Assembly (NCBI GenBank): GCA_043101845.1
Contig: JBICHN010000011.1
Span: 1,178,001-1,242,000, forward strand
From: JBICHN01 sp043101845
Lineage (GTDB): Bacteria > Planctomycetota > Phycisphaerae > Phycisphaerales > UBA5793
Direction: 5' to 3'
Length of the DNA: 64,000 bases
Positions 9,164 through 18,004 of the stretch are shown here, in pieces. A program made the position numbers and the translations under genes. Positions within the stretch are counted from its first letter, which is position 1. Each line of letters opens with the position of its first letter. Below the pieces are notes generated by a model. The model had not been told where the DNA came from and ran no database searches. It saw only the letters and a program-made list of their open reading frames with translations.

Positions 9164-9954
9164 TGACCTGTCGCGCTGCACACAATGATCGCCGACGCGG
9201 CGCCCGCCGGGCGAACGGCTTCACGATCGTGGAGACGCTGCTCGTCATCGCGATCGTCGGCCTGCTCGCGTCGCTCTCGCTGCTGGTCGGACGGGGTGTC
9301 ATCGCCCAGACCAAGGTGCGCCAGACGAAGCAGATTCTCACAACGCTCGACAGCATCATCACGGAGTACCAGGCCGAGTATCAGTCGATTCCGCCGTATA
9401 CGGGAGGCGGAGCGACGAACCCGCTCCACCGGTATCTTCCGCCGGACGGCTGGATCGACGAAGGGTCGTACACCTACGGCGATGTTCGTCCGGAAGCGGC
9501 GGTCTTCATCGCCCAGGCGCGTGGCCTCGCGGGAGTGGATTCGCTTCTCGCGACGATCCCCTCCGAGTTTCTCGTCTCACGCAACATTCCTGAGGGTGCG
9601 TGGGAAGACGGTGACCCGAAGGGCGCATCGCTCTATCCGGACGCGCAATCGGATGGGCTCTCGACGATGTCCGGGACGCTGCAGCGCAAGGACCCGCGGC
9701 TTACCGTGCGCGACGCGTGGGGCATGGAGATCCTTTACATTCATCCGGACAACGAAGAAGCGGTGTCGGGTGAAGGCGCTGATCTCGCTGACTGGGAGGG
9801 CTACGGCGAACCGAAGAATCGTCGTCCGTATTTCCTCTCCGCGGGTCCCGACCTGATCTATTACGCCCAGGCTGAGATCGACGGATCGGACGAGATCGTC
9901 GGCATGCAGGACAACATTTACTCCTACGAGCTGGACCATCGCCCGGGAGGGTAA
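9160..9954 (+). CDS. Type IV prepilin-like / pseudopilin protein
   Basis: 264 residues. The leader ends at NG^FTIVETLLVIAIVGLLASL with Glu at +5, then a helix extending through the VRQTKQ segment. The ATG overlaps the previous stop (ATGA arrangement), so it is coupled to the upstream pseudopilin. The C-terminal part is a unique acidic domain that ends shortly after PYFLSAGPDLIYYAQ; SAGPD-type segments are common in planctomycete pseudopilins. It is probably a minor subunit. Confidence 0.83.
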   Translation: MMTCRAAHNDRRRGARRANGFTIVETLLVIAIVGLLASLSLLVGRGVIAQTKVRQTKQILTTLDSIITEYQAEYQSIPPYTGGGATNPLHRYLPPDGWIDEGSYTYGDVRPEAAVFIAQARGLAGVDSLLATIPSEFLVSRNIPEGAWEDGDPKGASLYPDAQSDGLSTMSGTLQRKDPRLTVRDAWGMEILYIHPDNEEAVSGEGADLADWEGYGEPKNRRPYFLSAGPDLIYYAQAEIDGSDEIVGMQDNIYSYELDHRPGG

Positions 9955-9985
9955 TCGGTTGACCGCTCGAGGCGGGAGTGACGCC

Positions 9986-11032
9986 ATGCGTATGAGCATT
10001 GCCAGTACACTGAACGACAGGGCGCGCCGGGCGCGCGGCGGGTTTACGCTCGTCGAGTTGCTCGTCGTGATCGGCGTGATCCTTGCGCTCGTCGTGGCCA
10101 CGCTGCCCGCCTTCCGCGCGTTATCGAAGTCAAATCGTCAGACGGGCGCCATGAACGGCGTATCCGCGGCGCTGTCGACGGCCCGGGCGCTCGCCGCCCG
10201 TGAAGGCCGCGATGTCGCGGCGATGTTCAAGTTCGACATCCACCGCCAGATCTGCTCCGTTCAATTCATCAAGCTCGAGGCCGTGACGGACGACGCGGAT
10301 GGATCGAGCGGGGGGATGGAGGCGGCGTCGATCTTTGTCCCGATCGAGGGGCAGAGTGAAATTGAACTGCCCGCCGGGATCGCCGTGTACGGCTATGGCT
10401 ACGGCGCCTCGCGGAACGGCGCCTCGATCGCCCGGCATACCTGGTACACGGATGTCGGACTCCTCTACGACAGCCCCGGCCGCGACGAGCCGACCGATCC
10501 GTGGCTCCTGCCACGCAACGACCCGCACTTCCTCTCCGACGAGGATGAGCCGGACGACAACGATCTCGAGATGATCGACACCTTCATGGTGCGCTTCAGT
10601 CCCGACGGCCATGTCGTGAGCAGCGCCGAAGAGCTTCGTCAGGGGCTCGTCGTGAATGTGAGTGGCGGAGCGGACGACGCGTTTCTCGAACTCGATTATC
10701 CCGGGTCAGAGACGTTCGACCCGAGCGAGTATCGCAACTGGGATCCGCGCATCGCCACCGTTTCCGGTGATGAAGTCGATGTGCCGGAAGTTCATCTGCG
10801 ATCCGTCCCGCTTCTTTCGATCGTGGATCTTCGTGTAATGGGTGAAGAGCTCGGCATTGCACGGCCGTGGATGGCCGCGGGTCCGAACCTCGTCTCCGAT
10901 CGCACGCGTGTCGACGCGAACCAGAACGGTGATGACGACCAGATCGAGATCGACAACTGGATCAATGAGAACGCAGCGCTCGTGTCGTTCAACCGCTACA
11001 CGGGCGCGATGATGATGGATATCGGGAGGTGA
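9986..11032 (+). CDS. Type IV prepilin-like / pseudopilin protein (GspH-like)
   Basis: 348 residues from the ATG at 9986, chosen because GGGAG lies 8 bases upstream; a TTG at 9959 would add nine residues. The leader is MRMSIASTLNDRARRARGG, then ^FTLVELLVVIGVILALVVA with Glu at +5. The region after the helix (AALSTARALAAREGRDVAA) resembles GspH/FimT minor pseudopilins, which have a segment of this kind before the beta domain. The rest of the domain is not recognised. Confidence 0.8.
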   Translation: MRMSIASTLNDRARRARGGFTLVELLVVIGVILALVVATLPAFRALSKSNRQTGAMNGVSAALSTARALAAREGRDVAAMFKFDIHRQICSVQFIKLEAVTDDADGSSGGMEAASIFVPIEGQSEIELPAGIAVYGYGYGASRNGASIARHTWYTDVGLLYDSPGRDEPTDPWLLPRNDPHFLSDEDEPDDNDLEMIDTFMVRFSPDGHVVSSAEELRQGLVVNVSGGADDAFLELDYPGSETFDPSEYRNWDPRIATVSGDEVDVPEVHLRSVPLLSIVDLRVMGEELGIARPWMAAGPNLVSDRTRVDANQNGDDDQIEIDNWINENAALVSFNRYTGAMMMDIGR

Positions 11033-11037
11033 TCGCC

Positions 11038-12258
11038 ATGCGACGCACAGGGCATCGGCGACGCGCATTCTCGCTGACGGAAGTTCTGATCGCGACCGTG
11101 ATCCTGGCCATCGGCCTGATCGGTGTCGGCGCGATCTTTCCGGCCGTCATCGTTCAGCAGCGTCAGGCGACGGACTCGACGACGGCGCTCGCCATCGGAG
11201 CGAACGCGGAGTCGCTGCTCGCCGTCCGTTTGAACAAGTTCGCGAGTCAATTCGAAGAGATTCCGCCGCAGGTCAGCGCCCGCGCGGGATGGGTTCCGAT
11301 TCACGCGTTCGAGCAGGTGGTCGGGCCGGACGAACAGATCTATCTCCGCACGCCGCAGATCGGGCCGTACGACCTGCGACTCCCGGTGGCGGTCGAGAAT
11401 TTCGATCCGGGCTTCCAGCGACCGGTCGGGCCCGGGACCTTCCCGGTGAACAACTACTTCCTGCCGCGCCGTCCGCTCGATTCGAGCGATCCGCGTGGCG
11501 TGGTGCTCAAGTTTGAGGTGAACCCGAACGGCGGCGGTGATCCGATCGTCTTCGAGTTCACGCCGAACGCGACCTTCGACGCGTTCGTTTCGAGCGATCC
11601 GACCCGGCTCGACACCGGCGGCGGATTTCCGAATTTCATCGTCGCGGGCGAGTCGCGCCTCGGTTTCAACCTCGTGTTGAACAACGGCGAGTCACTTCGC
11701 AGCTTGAAGATCGACTTCGTCTGGCTGAACGACCGCATTATCTCGAACCTCGACCGCCAGTATCCGACGAACGATCCGAAGTACGCATGGGACATGCTCG
11801 TGCGCCGCTCGACGGCGGGCCAGGTGCAGTATGCGCTGTTCATCTACCGCTTCGAGGGGCCGGAGGGGCAACCGTTCATTCCGGACATCCCCGCGAATCA
11901 GACGCCGAGCCGCACCGAGGGCATGCTTCGAGAAGGCCAGGGTCGCGTCACTTACGACGACCAGACGAACCTGTTCTATCTCGAGGCGCGCGGGGATGCG
12001 GGCCAGGCGCTCGATCGTGGTGTGTATGTCATGCCGCGCCAGGGCGCGTCGCCGCTCAAGCTGCGCCGCTTCGTCGAGGGGATCGGCTGGGAACTCGACG
12101 CCCCGGTGCTCGACATCAACGGCCAGCCGCAGACGAGCGGCAACCTCGACTTCTACTACATGCCGACCGAAATCGAGGCGCGTGACGAGAACGGACGCCT
12201 CATCGGAACCTGGCGCCTGACTCCGCTCATGGCGTATACGAAGCAGATTGACTTCTGA
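11038..12258 (+). CDS. Type IV prepilin-like / pseudopilin protein (PilV/GspI-like)
   Basis: 406 residues from the ATG at 11038, which has GGGAGG 8 bases upstream; the frame also opens at a GTG at 11029 overlapping the previous stop. The N terminus is MRRTGHRRRA then FSLTEVLIATVILAIGLIGV, with Glu at +5. The residue before the cleavage site is Ala, not the usual Gly. EVLIAxxILAIGL is the pattern of PilV/GspI-type minor pilins. The rest is a large beta-rich domain without a family match that I can name. Confidence 0.8.
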   Translation: MRRTGHRRRAFSLTEVLIATVILAIGLIGVGAIFPAVIVQQRQATDSTTALAIGANAESLLAVRLNKFASQFEEIPPQVSARAGWVPIHAFEQVVGPDEQIYLRTPQIGPYDLRLPVAVENFDPGFQRPVGPGTFPVNNYFLPRRPLDSSDPRGVVLKFEVNPNGGGDPIVFEFTPNATFDAFVSSDPTRLDTGGGFPNFIVAGESRLGFNLVLNNGESLRSLKIDFVWLNDRIISNLDRQYPTNDPKYAWDMLVRRSTAGQVQYALFIYRFEGPEGQPFIPDIPANQTPSRTEGMLREGQGRVTYDDQTNLFYLEARGDAGQALDRGVYVMPRQGASPLKLRRFVEGIGWELDAPVLDINGQPQTSGNLDFYYMPTEIEARDENGRLIGTWRLTPLMAYTKQIDF

Positions 12259-12305
12259 ACCGCGAACCCCCGAGGGCGCCGTTCATTGAGGATGGACTGA
12301 CCGAT

Positions 12306-13901
12306 ATGGCCCGACCGATCACGACAACCCGACGCGGATTCACGATCGCCGAACTCATCGTGGCGATCGGTGTGACGCTCGTGCTGCTGCTCGGCGTCAG
12401 CCGCATCTTCTCGATGGCGAAGGAAACGATCTCGATCGGTGAAGCGATCGCGGAGATCAATCAGAACGCCCGGGCGCTCGAGCGCCTGCTCCGTCGCGAT
12501 TTCGACGCGATGTCGCGGCAGGGATTCCTCGTCATCCGGAATGAACGCATCGGCGTCCGACTGCCCGGTGATCCCGATCGCGATCTTGACCGCCTGCGTG
12601 AGGACAGTCCGAACGCATGGAGCGGACAGAACGCGCGGTTCGTCTACCTGAACGAGGACATGGAAGAACAGGACGAGGGCGCGAATCCGCTCGAAGCGGA
12701 TCACCATCTCGGTCTTCGTCGTCTTGATCAGCTCGTCTTCTTCTCGACCGGCGATTTCACGACGAACCAGTACCGCAATATGTTCGGCGGCGTTGGAATC
12801 GCCCGGAACGATACGGCGCCGGTCGCTCGAATCTGGTACGGCCACGGGCTGCGCGATCGGGATTTCTACGATCCGGATCAACCGGGAGAAATCAAGAGCG
12901 GCGTTGGCGTCAACGAGTACGAGTCCGTCTTCGCCGATCCGACGCGTCGCGACCCCGACATCGTGAACAAGTATGCGGACCGATGGATTCTCGCGCGGCA
13001 ACCGGCGCTCCTGCTTCCACGCAGCTCGGTAATCAACGCGTTCGAGTTGAACTTCGTTTCGTCCGCGATCGAGTACTTCAACGAGGTCGCGTCGGCCGGA
13101 AACCAGTTCACTCCGCTCGAGCGACTCTCGCCGGGGCTCGTCGACCTCATCGACCAGGACCTTGTTGATGTGGAAAAGGCGATCACCGAGTACGGGTATG
13201 TCTTCGACCCGGCGACCGGAACATTTCAGCAGCAGCAGGACCCGTTCGGCGGCTTCTGGGATCTGCACGCCGGCGCCCGCGCGACGGTCGACGCCTATGT
13301 GCAGGACCCGAACGACCGGGCTCGAATCGGCGATGATGTGGCCGAAACCTGGGCGATCGCCCAGCGGCTCCGCATGATGTTCTCAACGGGTCGGATCCGC
13401 ACGGAATCGGCGCCGCCGACCGCGCTCCGCGCGGACCAGATGGTGACGCACGCGACGATGCTCGAAGGCGTGAGCAGCTTCGAGGTCGCCTGGAGCACGG
13501 GCGAGTCGTCCTACCCCGAGGGTGACCTGGTCTGGTACGACATCGACAACCCGGCGAATCCGTATCTCGCGGGCTGGGATTTCAACGAACATGAACTCAT
13601 GGATCGCCGTCAGCGTCGCGAACAGGCGCCGGAAGATCCGCGGGCGTGGTACCTCGGCGAGGTGCCGCCCGACTTCATGCCGCGCTCCGGCCTCTACGGC
13701 GAGAGCGCTTGGCAGGACATTTACTACGCGAACTTCGGCTACTTCGTCCCGAAGGAGGACGACGCGGACCGCAACGAGTTGTGGCCGTGGCCGAAGATGA
13801 TTCGCGTTCGCGTGACGATGCACGACAGCAGCGGCGCCATTCCGACCGGCCGCGACTTCGAGTATGTGTTCAAGACGCCGGAGACCGTATCAGGACGATA
13901 A
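12306..13901 (+). CDS. Type IV prepilin-like / pseudopilin protein (PilW/GspJ-like)
   Basis: 531 residues. Short leader MARPITTTRRG, then ^FTIAELIVAIGVTLVLLLGV with Glu at +5, followed by an amphipathic segment (EINQNARALERLLRRDFDAMSRQG) like that of PilW/GspJ minor subunits. It is much larger than typical GspJ (about 200 residues). It sits directly between the PilV-like and GspK-like genes, matching the I-J-K order of pseudopilin tip complexes. The extra domain is of unknown role. Confidence 0.8.
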   Translation: MARPITTTRRGFTIAELIVAIGVTLVLLLGVSRIFSMAKETISIGEAIAEINQNARALERLLRRDFDAMSRQGFLVIRNERIGVRLPGDPDRDLDRLREDSPNAWSGQNARFVYLNEDMEEQDEGANPLEADHHLGLRRLDQLVFFSTGDFTTNQYRNMFGGVGIARNDTAPVARIWYGHGLRDRDFYDPDQPGEIKSGVGVNEYESVFADPTRRDPDIVNKYADRWILARQPALLLPRSSVINAFELNFVSSAIEYFNEVASAGNQFTPLERLSPGLVDLIDQDLVDVEKAITEYGYVFDPATGTFQQQQDPFGGFWDLHAGARATVDAYVQDPNDRARIGDDVAETWAIAQRLRMMFSTGRIRTESAPPTALRADQMVTHATMLEGVSSFEVAWSTGESSYPEGDLVWYDIDNPANPYLAGWDFNEHELMDRRQRREQAPEDPRAWYLGEVPPDFMPRSGLYGESAWQDIYYANFGYFVPKEDDADRNELWPWPKMIRVRVTMHDSSGAIPTGRDFEYVFKTPETVSGR

Positions 13902-13926
13902 GGCGCCGCGCTGAGGATTGATTCGG

Positions 13927-13943
13927 TCGCGCCTCGGGCGCGA
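13927..13943 (+). other. Inter-cistronic hairpin before the GspK-like gene
   Basis: TCGCGCC (13927-13933) pairs perfectly with GGCGCGA (13937-13943) around TCG. No U tract follows. It is the third strong hairpin placed between genes of this operon. Confidence 0.4.
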
Positions 13944-13982
13944 GCCGCGACCGCGCACAGGGAAACACGGAGGACTCCGATC

Positions 13983-16900
13983 ATGAATCGGATGACGACA
14001 CGATGGACTGCGAACCACCCGCCGGGATCGGCGCATGATGCGCGCGTTCCGGTTCAGACCGGGCGAGGGTTGCGTCGCCGACGGCCGCCGGAGCGGCGCG
14101 GCACGATCCTTATCCTCGTGGTCGGGGTGCTCGTCCTTCTCGCGATCATCGCGACGGTCTATGTAGGCGTGGGGCGGCTCGAGCGAACCGTTTCGACCGC
14201 CGCCGAGGCGCAGTTCTTCCGGGGGGAAGTCAGTTCGAAGGTCGTCGACTACATCGGCAAGATTCTCGCCGAGGACCTCTTCGCCGAGATTACCTACGGC
14301 CCGAACCAGGGTGAAATGGCGCCGTTCGCCGACGGCGAAGACTGGGATTACCCCTACACCCGGCCGGGGACTTTCTTCAACGATCTCGCCGACCCATGGC
14401 TCGCCTCGACCGAGCCGCTCGAAGTGGGTGTGAGCAACTACATCTGGCCACACATTTCAAACATCGAGCCGGGCGGTCGCTTCGTCGATCTGAACAACCT
14501 CTTCGGCGCCCGCGACATCTACACCGACCCACTCTGGATCACGGGCGGCACGCCCTTCGACTGGGACAGCTATGTCTCCGTACCGAATGAGTTCGAGTTC
14601 AATACTCAGCTCGACGATCTCGACATCGCATCCGACGGTTACCTGACCTACGCCGACCAGCGCTATGGGACCGACACCGACGGCGATGGACACATGGATG
14701 CGCGCTGGACCGAACTGCCTGAGATCTACGGCCTTCCGCAGGGCATGCGCACCTTCGTCGCGGCGCGGATCATTGACGGCTCGTCGATGATCAATGTGAA
14801 TACCTCGATGGAGCCGGGGCTGATCGACGGGACGACCGAGACCTACGCCGGCTCGGGCGAAACGCCGGCGGATATCGACCTGTACGGACTCCTCTGGGAT
14901 CGCACTCAGGTCCTGAACAACCGCTACGGCGGATCGTGGACCGAGTCCGACTTCCTCAACGAGGCGTTCAAGCGTCACCTCGATGCACTCGGCGCCTTCG
15001 CAGCGCTCGAAAAGCCCGATACGCAGTACAGCCTGTCGCAGCGCTTCGATCCGGACGAGCGCGCCGAGCTGTACGACTTCGCCCGCTTCCCGTATCGGCC
15101 ATACGCCGACGCACGGCTCTACGGGTCGCCCGAAGAGATCGAGCTGCGCACCTTCTGGGGTCGTCCGAACGCGATGTCGACTTCGCGGCTCGAACGCTCA
15201 TTCGATAACCTTGATACTTCGAACCCGCTTGAACATCTTGATTTTCGGGCGTCGGGCGGCAATGGCAGCTTCTTCAGTTACGCGGATGACTCGCCGAAGA
15301 ACTTCGTCGTCATGCAGGATGCGCGACGCCTGCTCACCACCTACAACGGCAGCGTGCCGGCGCGTCCATGGTCATCGGCGGCGAATCCGCTCGCGATCGG
15401 TTTCCGCCCGAACATCAACGAGATGCTTGTCGGACTCGAGCGCGAAGCGAATCTGCAGGGCATCACCGGCGCCTTCTACTGGGCGCTGGCGCCGTATGCG
15501 GTCGACGACGATCTCACCACGAATGTCGGCTTCAATGTCTATGGCACGACGCCTGAGTGGGGGACCGCCGCGACGAAGCTGCACTACGGTGACGGCTCCG
15601 CAGCCTTCGCGTTCATCCGTTCGGCGATGATGGCGGTCAATGCCCGCGACACTTATGACTCCGACGCGGGCGCGAACGACAAGCCGTCGATTCAGTATGT
15701 CCGGATCGACAACGAGCCGTCGACGATTCCGTACCGCGACGGCAAGGAGATCTACGGCGAGTTCGAGTTCGGTGAGATCCCGGTCGACAGCTCAGGTCTG
15801 CGCGGCACAGTGCTCAACCTCATCGGTTTCGAGCGGCAGCCGTTCTTCCGTGAAGTCGGTACCTACATTGTCTACCACGACATCGACAAGCTTCCGACAG
15901 GCAATCCGAACGAGTATCGGATCGATACGCAAGTGCCGTACTGGAGCGTCTTCGCGTTCGAGATCGGCAATCCGTGGGACGAACCGCTCGATCTCGACAA
16001 TCTCGAGGTGCAGATCGGTCCAAACGCGTCGGCGGATCGGACGATTGATCTCGTCAACGATCAGACCGGAACGATCGTCCGCGAGATTCCTGCGGGCGGC
16101 GCCGTGGTGTTCTATGTCTCCGACTCGGCGCCCGGCACGGCGCCGACCGTCCGCGAGCAGTGGGAGAGCCACATCCAGAGCCAGGGCGGCGGCCACGATG
16201 TCGTCTATATCAACAAGGCCAACTTCCGCGTCGACCAGCCGGTCATTGACGGCGAGACGCTGCTCTTCCGGACGAACATTCCGCTCGTGACGCTTGGCGG
16301 GCCCGAGCGCGACGCGAAGGTGCTCATCGACCGCATCCGCGCGACGAACAACGGCGGGTTCCCGAACCTGATGACCTTTGCGGACAATGTGACCTACACG
16401 GTCCCGCCGCTTACGCCGACCTTCGACGCGTATGTCGCGCACAGCGCCTCGATGCGACGCTACTGCGCCCCGAACGGCGCGAACGGCGGCTTCCCGGGAT
16501 ATGTGTTCCAGTCACCGGACGCGATCACAACGGGCAGCGGTGGAATTTCGTTCGACGACAATGACTCGACGCCGATCGTGGTTACGGGATCGAACACCGA
16601 TCCGCCGGCGGACTTCGTGAGTCGAGCGAATGTGCGGACCGGCTACCTGAACGGCACGAGCCAGCGCAAGGGCTACCTTGCCGTACCGTCTCTGCCCGCG
16701 TTCCAGTTCCATGTGCATGCGCGGGAGACGACTTCGAGCAGCGATGTCAACGAGTTCATGTCACCCGTCGATCTGCTGCTCGTGACTTCGGCGACGCATG
16801 TCAATGTGCCGGACAATGTCACTGATCCGCTCGCGGCGGTGACGGACCTGCAGCCGGATCGATGGATCACCGTGAGCGAAATGCTCGGTGATACGAACCT

Positions 16901-17885
16901 GGCGAATCGCGAGCCGTTCATTTCGAATCCGCAACTCGTGGAGGCGTTGCGCCCGGCCGGTCAGACCACTTGGCCAGTTCTTCCCGATCATGTCGAACTC
17001 GTGAACGGCGATGAGAATCCCTTCGTCGGCAAGCTCGACTACACGCGGTTCATCCCGCGTGACGCGGGCGGTAAGACCTACCAGGACGACGCGATTCCGC
17101 TCGCGGCTCGCGTGCCCGAGGCGTTCGAGACGATCAGCGTGAGCAGCGACGCGCCGCTCGTGCAGGGTCGGATCAACATCAATACGGCGCCGGTGAGCGT
17201 TCTCGAGCGCCTGCCGTACCTCGATCCGCGCTTCGCCGTCGCCGGTTTCACGCCGGGCATGTCGGAGCTTCCGGAACTCATTGAGGCCTACCGCGATCGA
17301 CTCCTGCTGCCGGGCGGCGTCTTCGACTTCAGTCAGGACAGCCGATCGGCTGCGACGAACATCCTCACCGAGTCCGGACGCTTTGGGCTCCGCGACGATT
17401 ACGACAGCGGCATCAATTCGGTCGGGGAACTGCTCCTGCTCACGAACTGGCAGCAGATCGGTGGGCCGGGCGGCAGCTACGAGCCCGCGACCGGCGTGCC
17501 CATCGATCAGTCGCTCGTTCGCTTTGGACACGACGGAACGGACCTGCAGTTCGAACCGATCGATCCATTCCCGACGAGCTACGGCGCTCCGTCGTACGAC
17601 GCGTCGGATGACATCGCCGAGCGGCTGGCGCTCGTGCGGGCGATCAAGAATTCGGTCGCGACCCGCAGCGATGTTTTCTATGTCTACATCAAGCTCATCG
17701 GCGTCACACCGGCCGATGTGGAGGAGGCGCGTCAGCTCGCGAGCGATCTCGGCGGCGAGGAACTCGAGTACCTCACCCCGACGCTCGAGCAGCGCTTCAT
17801 CGTCGGGTTCGATCGCTCGAATGTGCGTCGTGTGACCGACCGGCCGCGGCTTATCTTCGCCCTGCGGGAGGTTCCGACGCCGTAA
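13983..17885 (+). CDS. Giant GspK-like pseudopilin tip protein (1300 residues)
   Basis: The leader ends in PERRG (about residue 40) and is followed by a hydrophobic helix TILILVVGVLVLLAIIATV. As in GspK, the mature N terminus lacks Glu at +5. Late in the protein, QGRININTAPVSVLERLPYL is the NINTA-type hairpin segment seen in GspK. A Ca-binding-like DTDGDGHMD motif lies near residue 235. GspK caps the pseudopilus tip, but normally has only about 330 residues; most of this protein has no recognised domain and may be an exposed adhesin or a substrate-handling tip. A GGAGG ribosome site precedes the ATG. It is the last gene of the operon. Confidence 0.75.
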   Translation: MNRMTTRWTANHPPGSAHDARVPVQTGRGLRRRRPPERRGTILILVVGVLVLLAIIATVYVGVGRLERTVSTAAEAQFFRGEVSSKVVDYIGKILAEDLFAEITYGPNQGEMAPFADGEDWDYPYTRPGTFFNDLADPWLASTEPLEVGVSNYIWPHISNIEPGGRFVDLNNLFGARDIYTDPLWITGGTPFDWDSYVSVPNEFEFNTQLDDLDIASDGYLTYADQRYGTDTDGDGHMDARWTELPEIYGLPQGMRTFVAARIIDGSSMINVNTSMEPGLIDGTTETYAGSGETPADIDLYGLLWDRTQVLNNRYGGSWTESDFLNEAFKRHLDALGAFAALEKPDTQYSLSQRFDPDERAELYDFARFPYRPYADARLYGSPEEIELRTFWGRPNAMSTSRLERSFDNLDTSNPLEHLDFRASGGNGSFFSYADDSPKNFVVMQDARRLLTTYNGSVPARPWSSAANPLAIGFRPNINEMLVGLEREANLQGITGAFYWALAPYAVDDDLTTNVGFNVYGTTPEWGTAATKLHYGDGSAAFAFIRSAMMAVNARDTYDSDAGANDKPSIQYVRIDNEPSTIPYRDGKEIYGEFEFGEIPVDSSGLRGTVLNLIGFERQPFFREVGTYIVYHDIDKLPTGNPNEYRIDTQVPYWSVFAFEIGNPWDEPLDLDNLEVQIGPNASADRTIDLVNDQTGTIVREIPAGGAVVFYVSDSAPGTAPTVREQWESHIQSQGGGHDVVYINKANFRVDQPVIDGETLLFRTNIPLVTLGGPERDAKVLIDRIRATNNGGFPNLMTFADNVTYTVPPLTPTFDAYVAHSASMRRYCAPNGANGGFPGYVFQSPDAITTGSGGISFDDNDSTPIVVTGSNTDPPADFVSRANVRTGYLNGTSQRKGYLAVPSLPAFQFHVHARETTSSSDVNEFMSPVDLLLVTSATHVNVPDNVTDPLAAVTDLQPDRWITVSEMLGDTNLANREPFISNPQLVEALRPAGQTTWPVLPDHVELVNGDENPFVGKLDYTRFIPRDAGGKTYQDDAIPLAARVPEAFETISVSSDAPLVQGRININTAPVSVLERLPYLDPRFAVAGFTPGMSELPELIEAYRDRLLLPGGVFDFSQDSRSAATNILTESGRFGLRDDYDSGINSVGELLLLTNWQQIGGPGGSYEPATGVPIDQSLVRFGHDGTDLQFEPIDPFPTSYGAPSYDASDDIAERLALVRAIKNSVATRSDVFYVYIKLIGVTPADVEEARQLASDLGGEELEYLTPTLEQRFIVGFDRSNVRRVTDRPRLIFALREVPTP

Positions 17886-17914
17886 GACGCGGCGAATCAA
17901 ATAGTCATCTCATC

Positions 17915-17959
17915 GGCCGCGCCGTCCGCTCATCCACACTCGTTCGGCGCGGCCTTTTT
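17915..17959 (+). terminator. Rho-independent terminator of the pilus operon
   Basis: GGCCGCGCC (17915-17923) pairs perfectly with GGCGCGGCC (17946-17954), with a 22-base loop and then TTTTT (17955-17959). It lies just after the GspK-like gene and before a convergent gene. Confidence 0.85.
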
Positions 17960-18004
17960 CATGCGCCGTGAGCGCCCGGCAAAGATGAGAGCCGCCTAGC
18001 CCGT

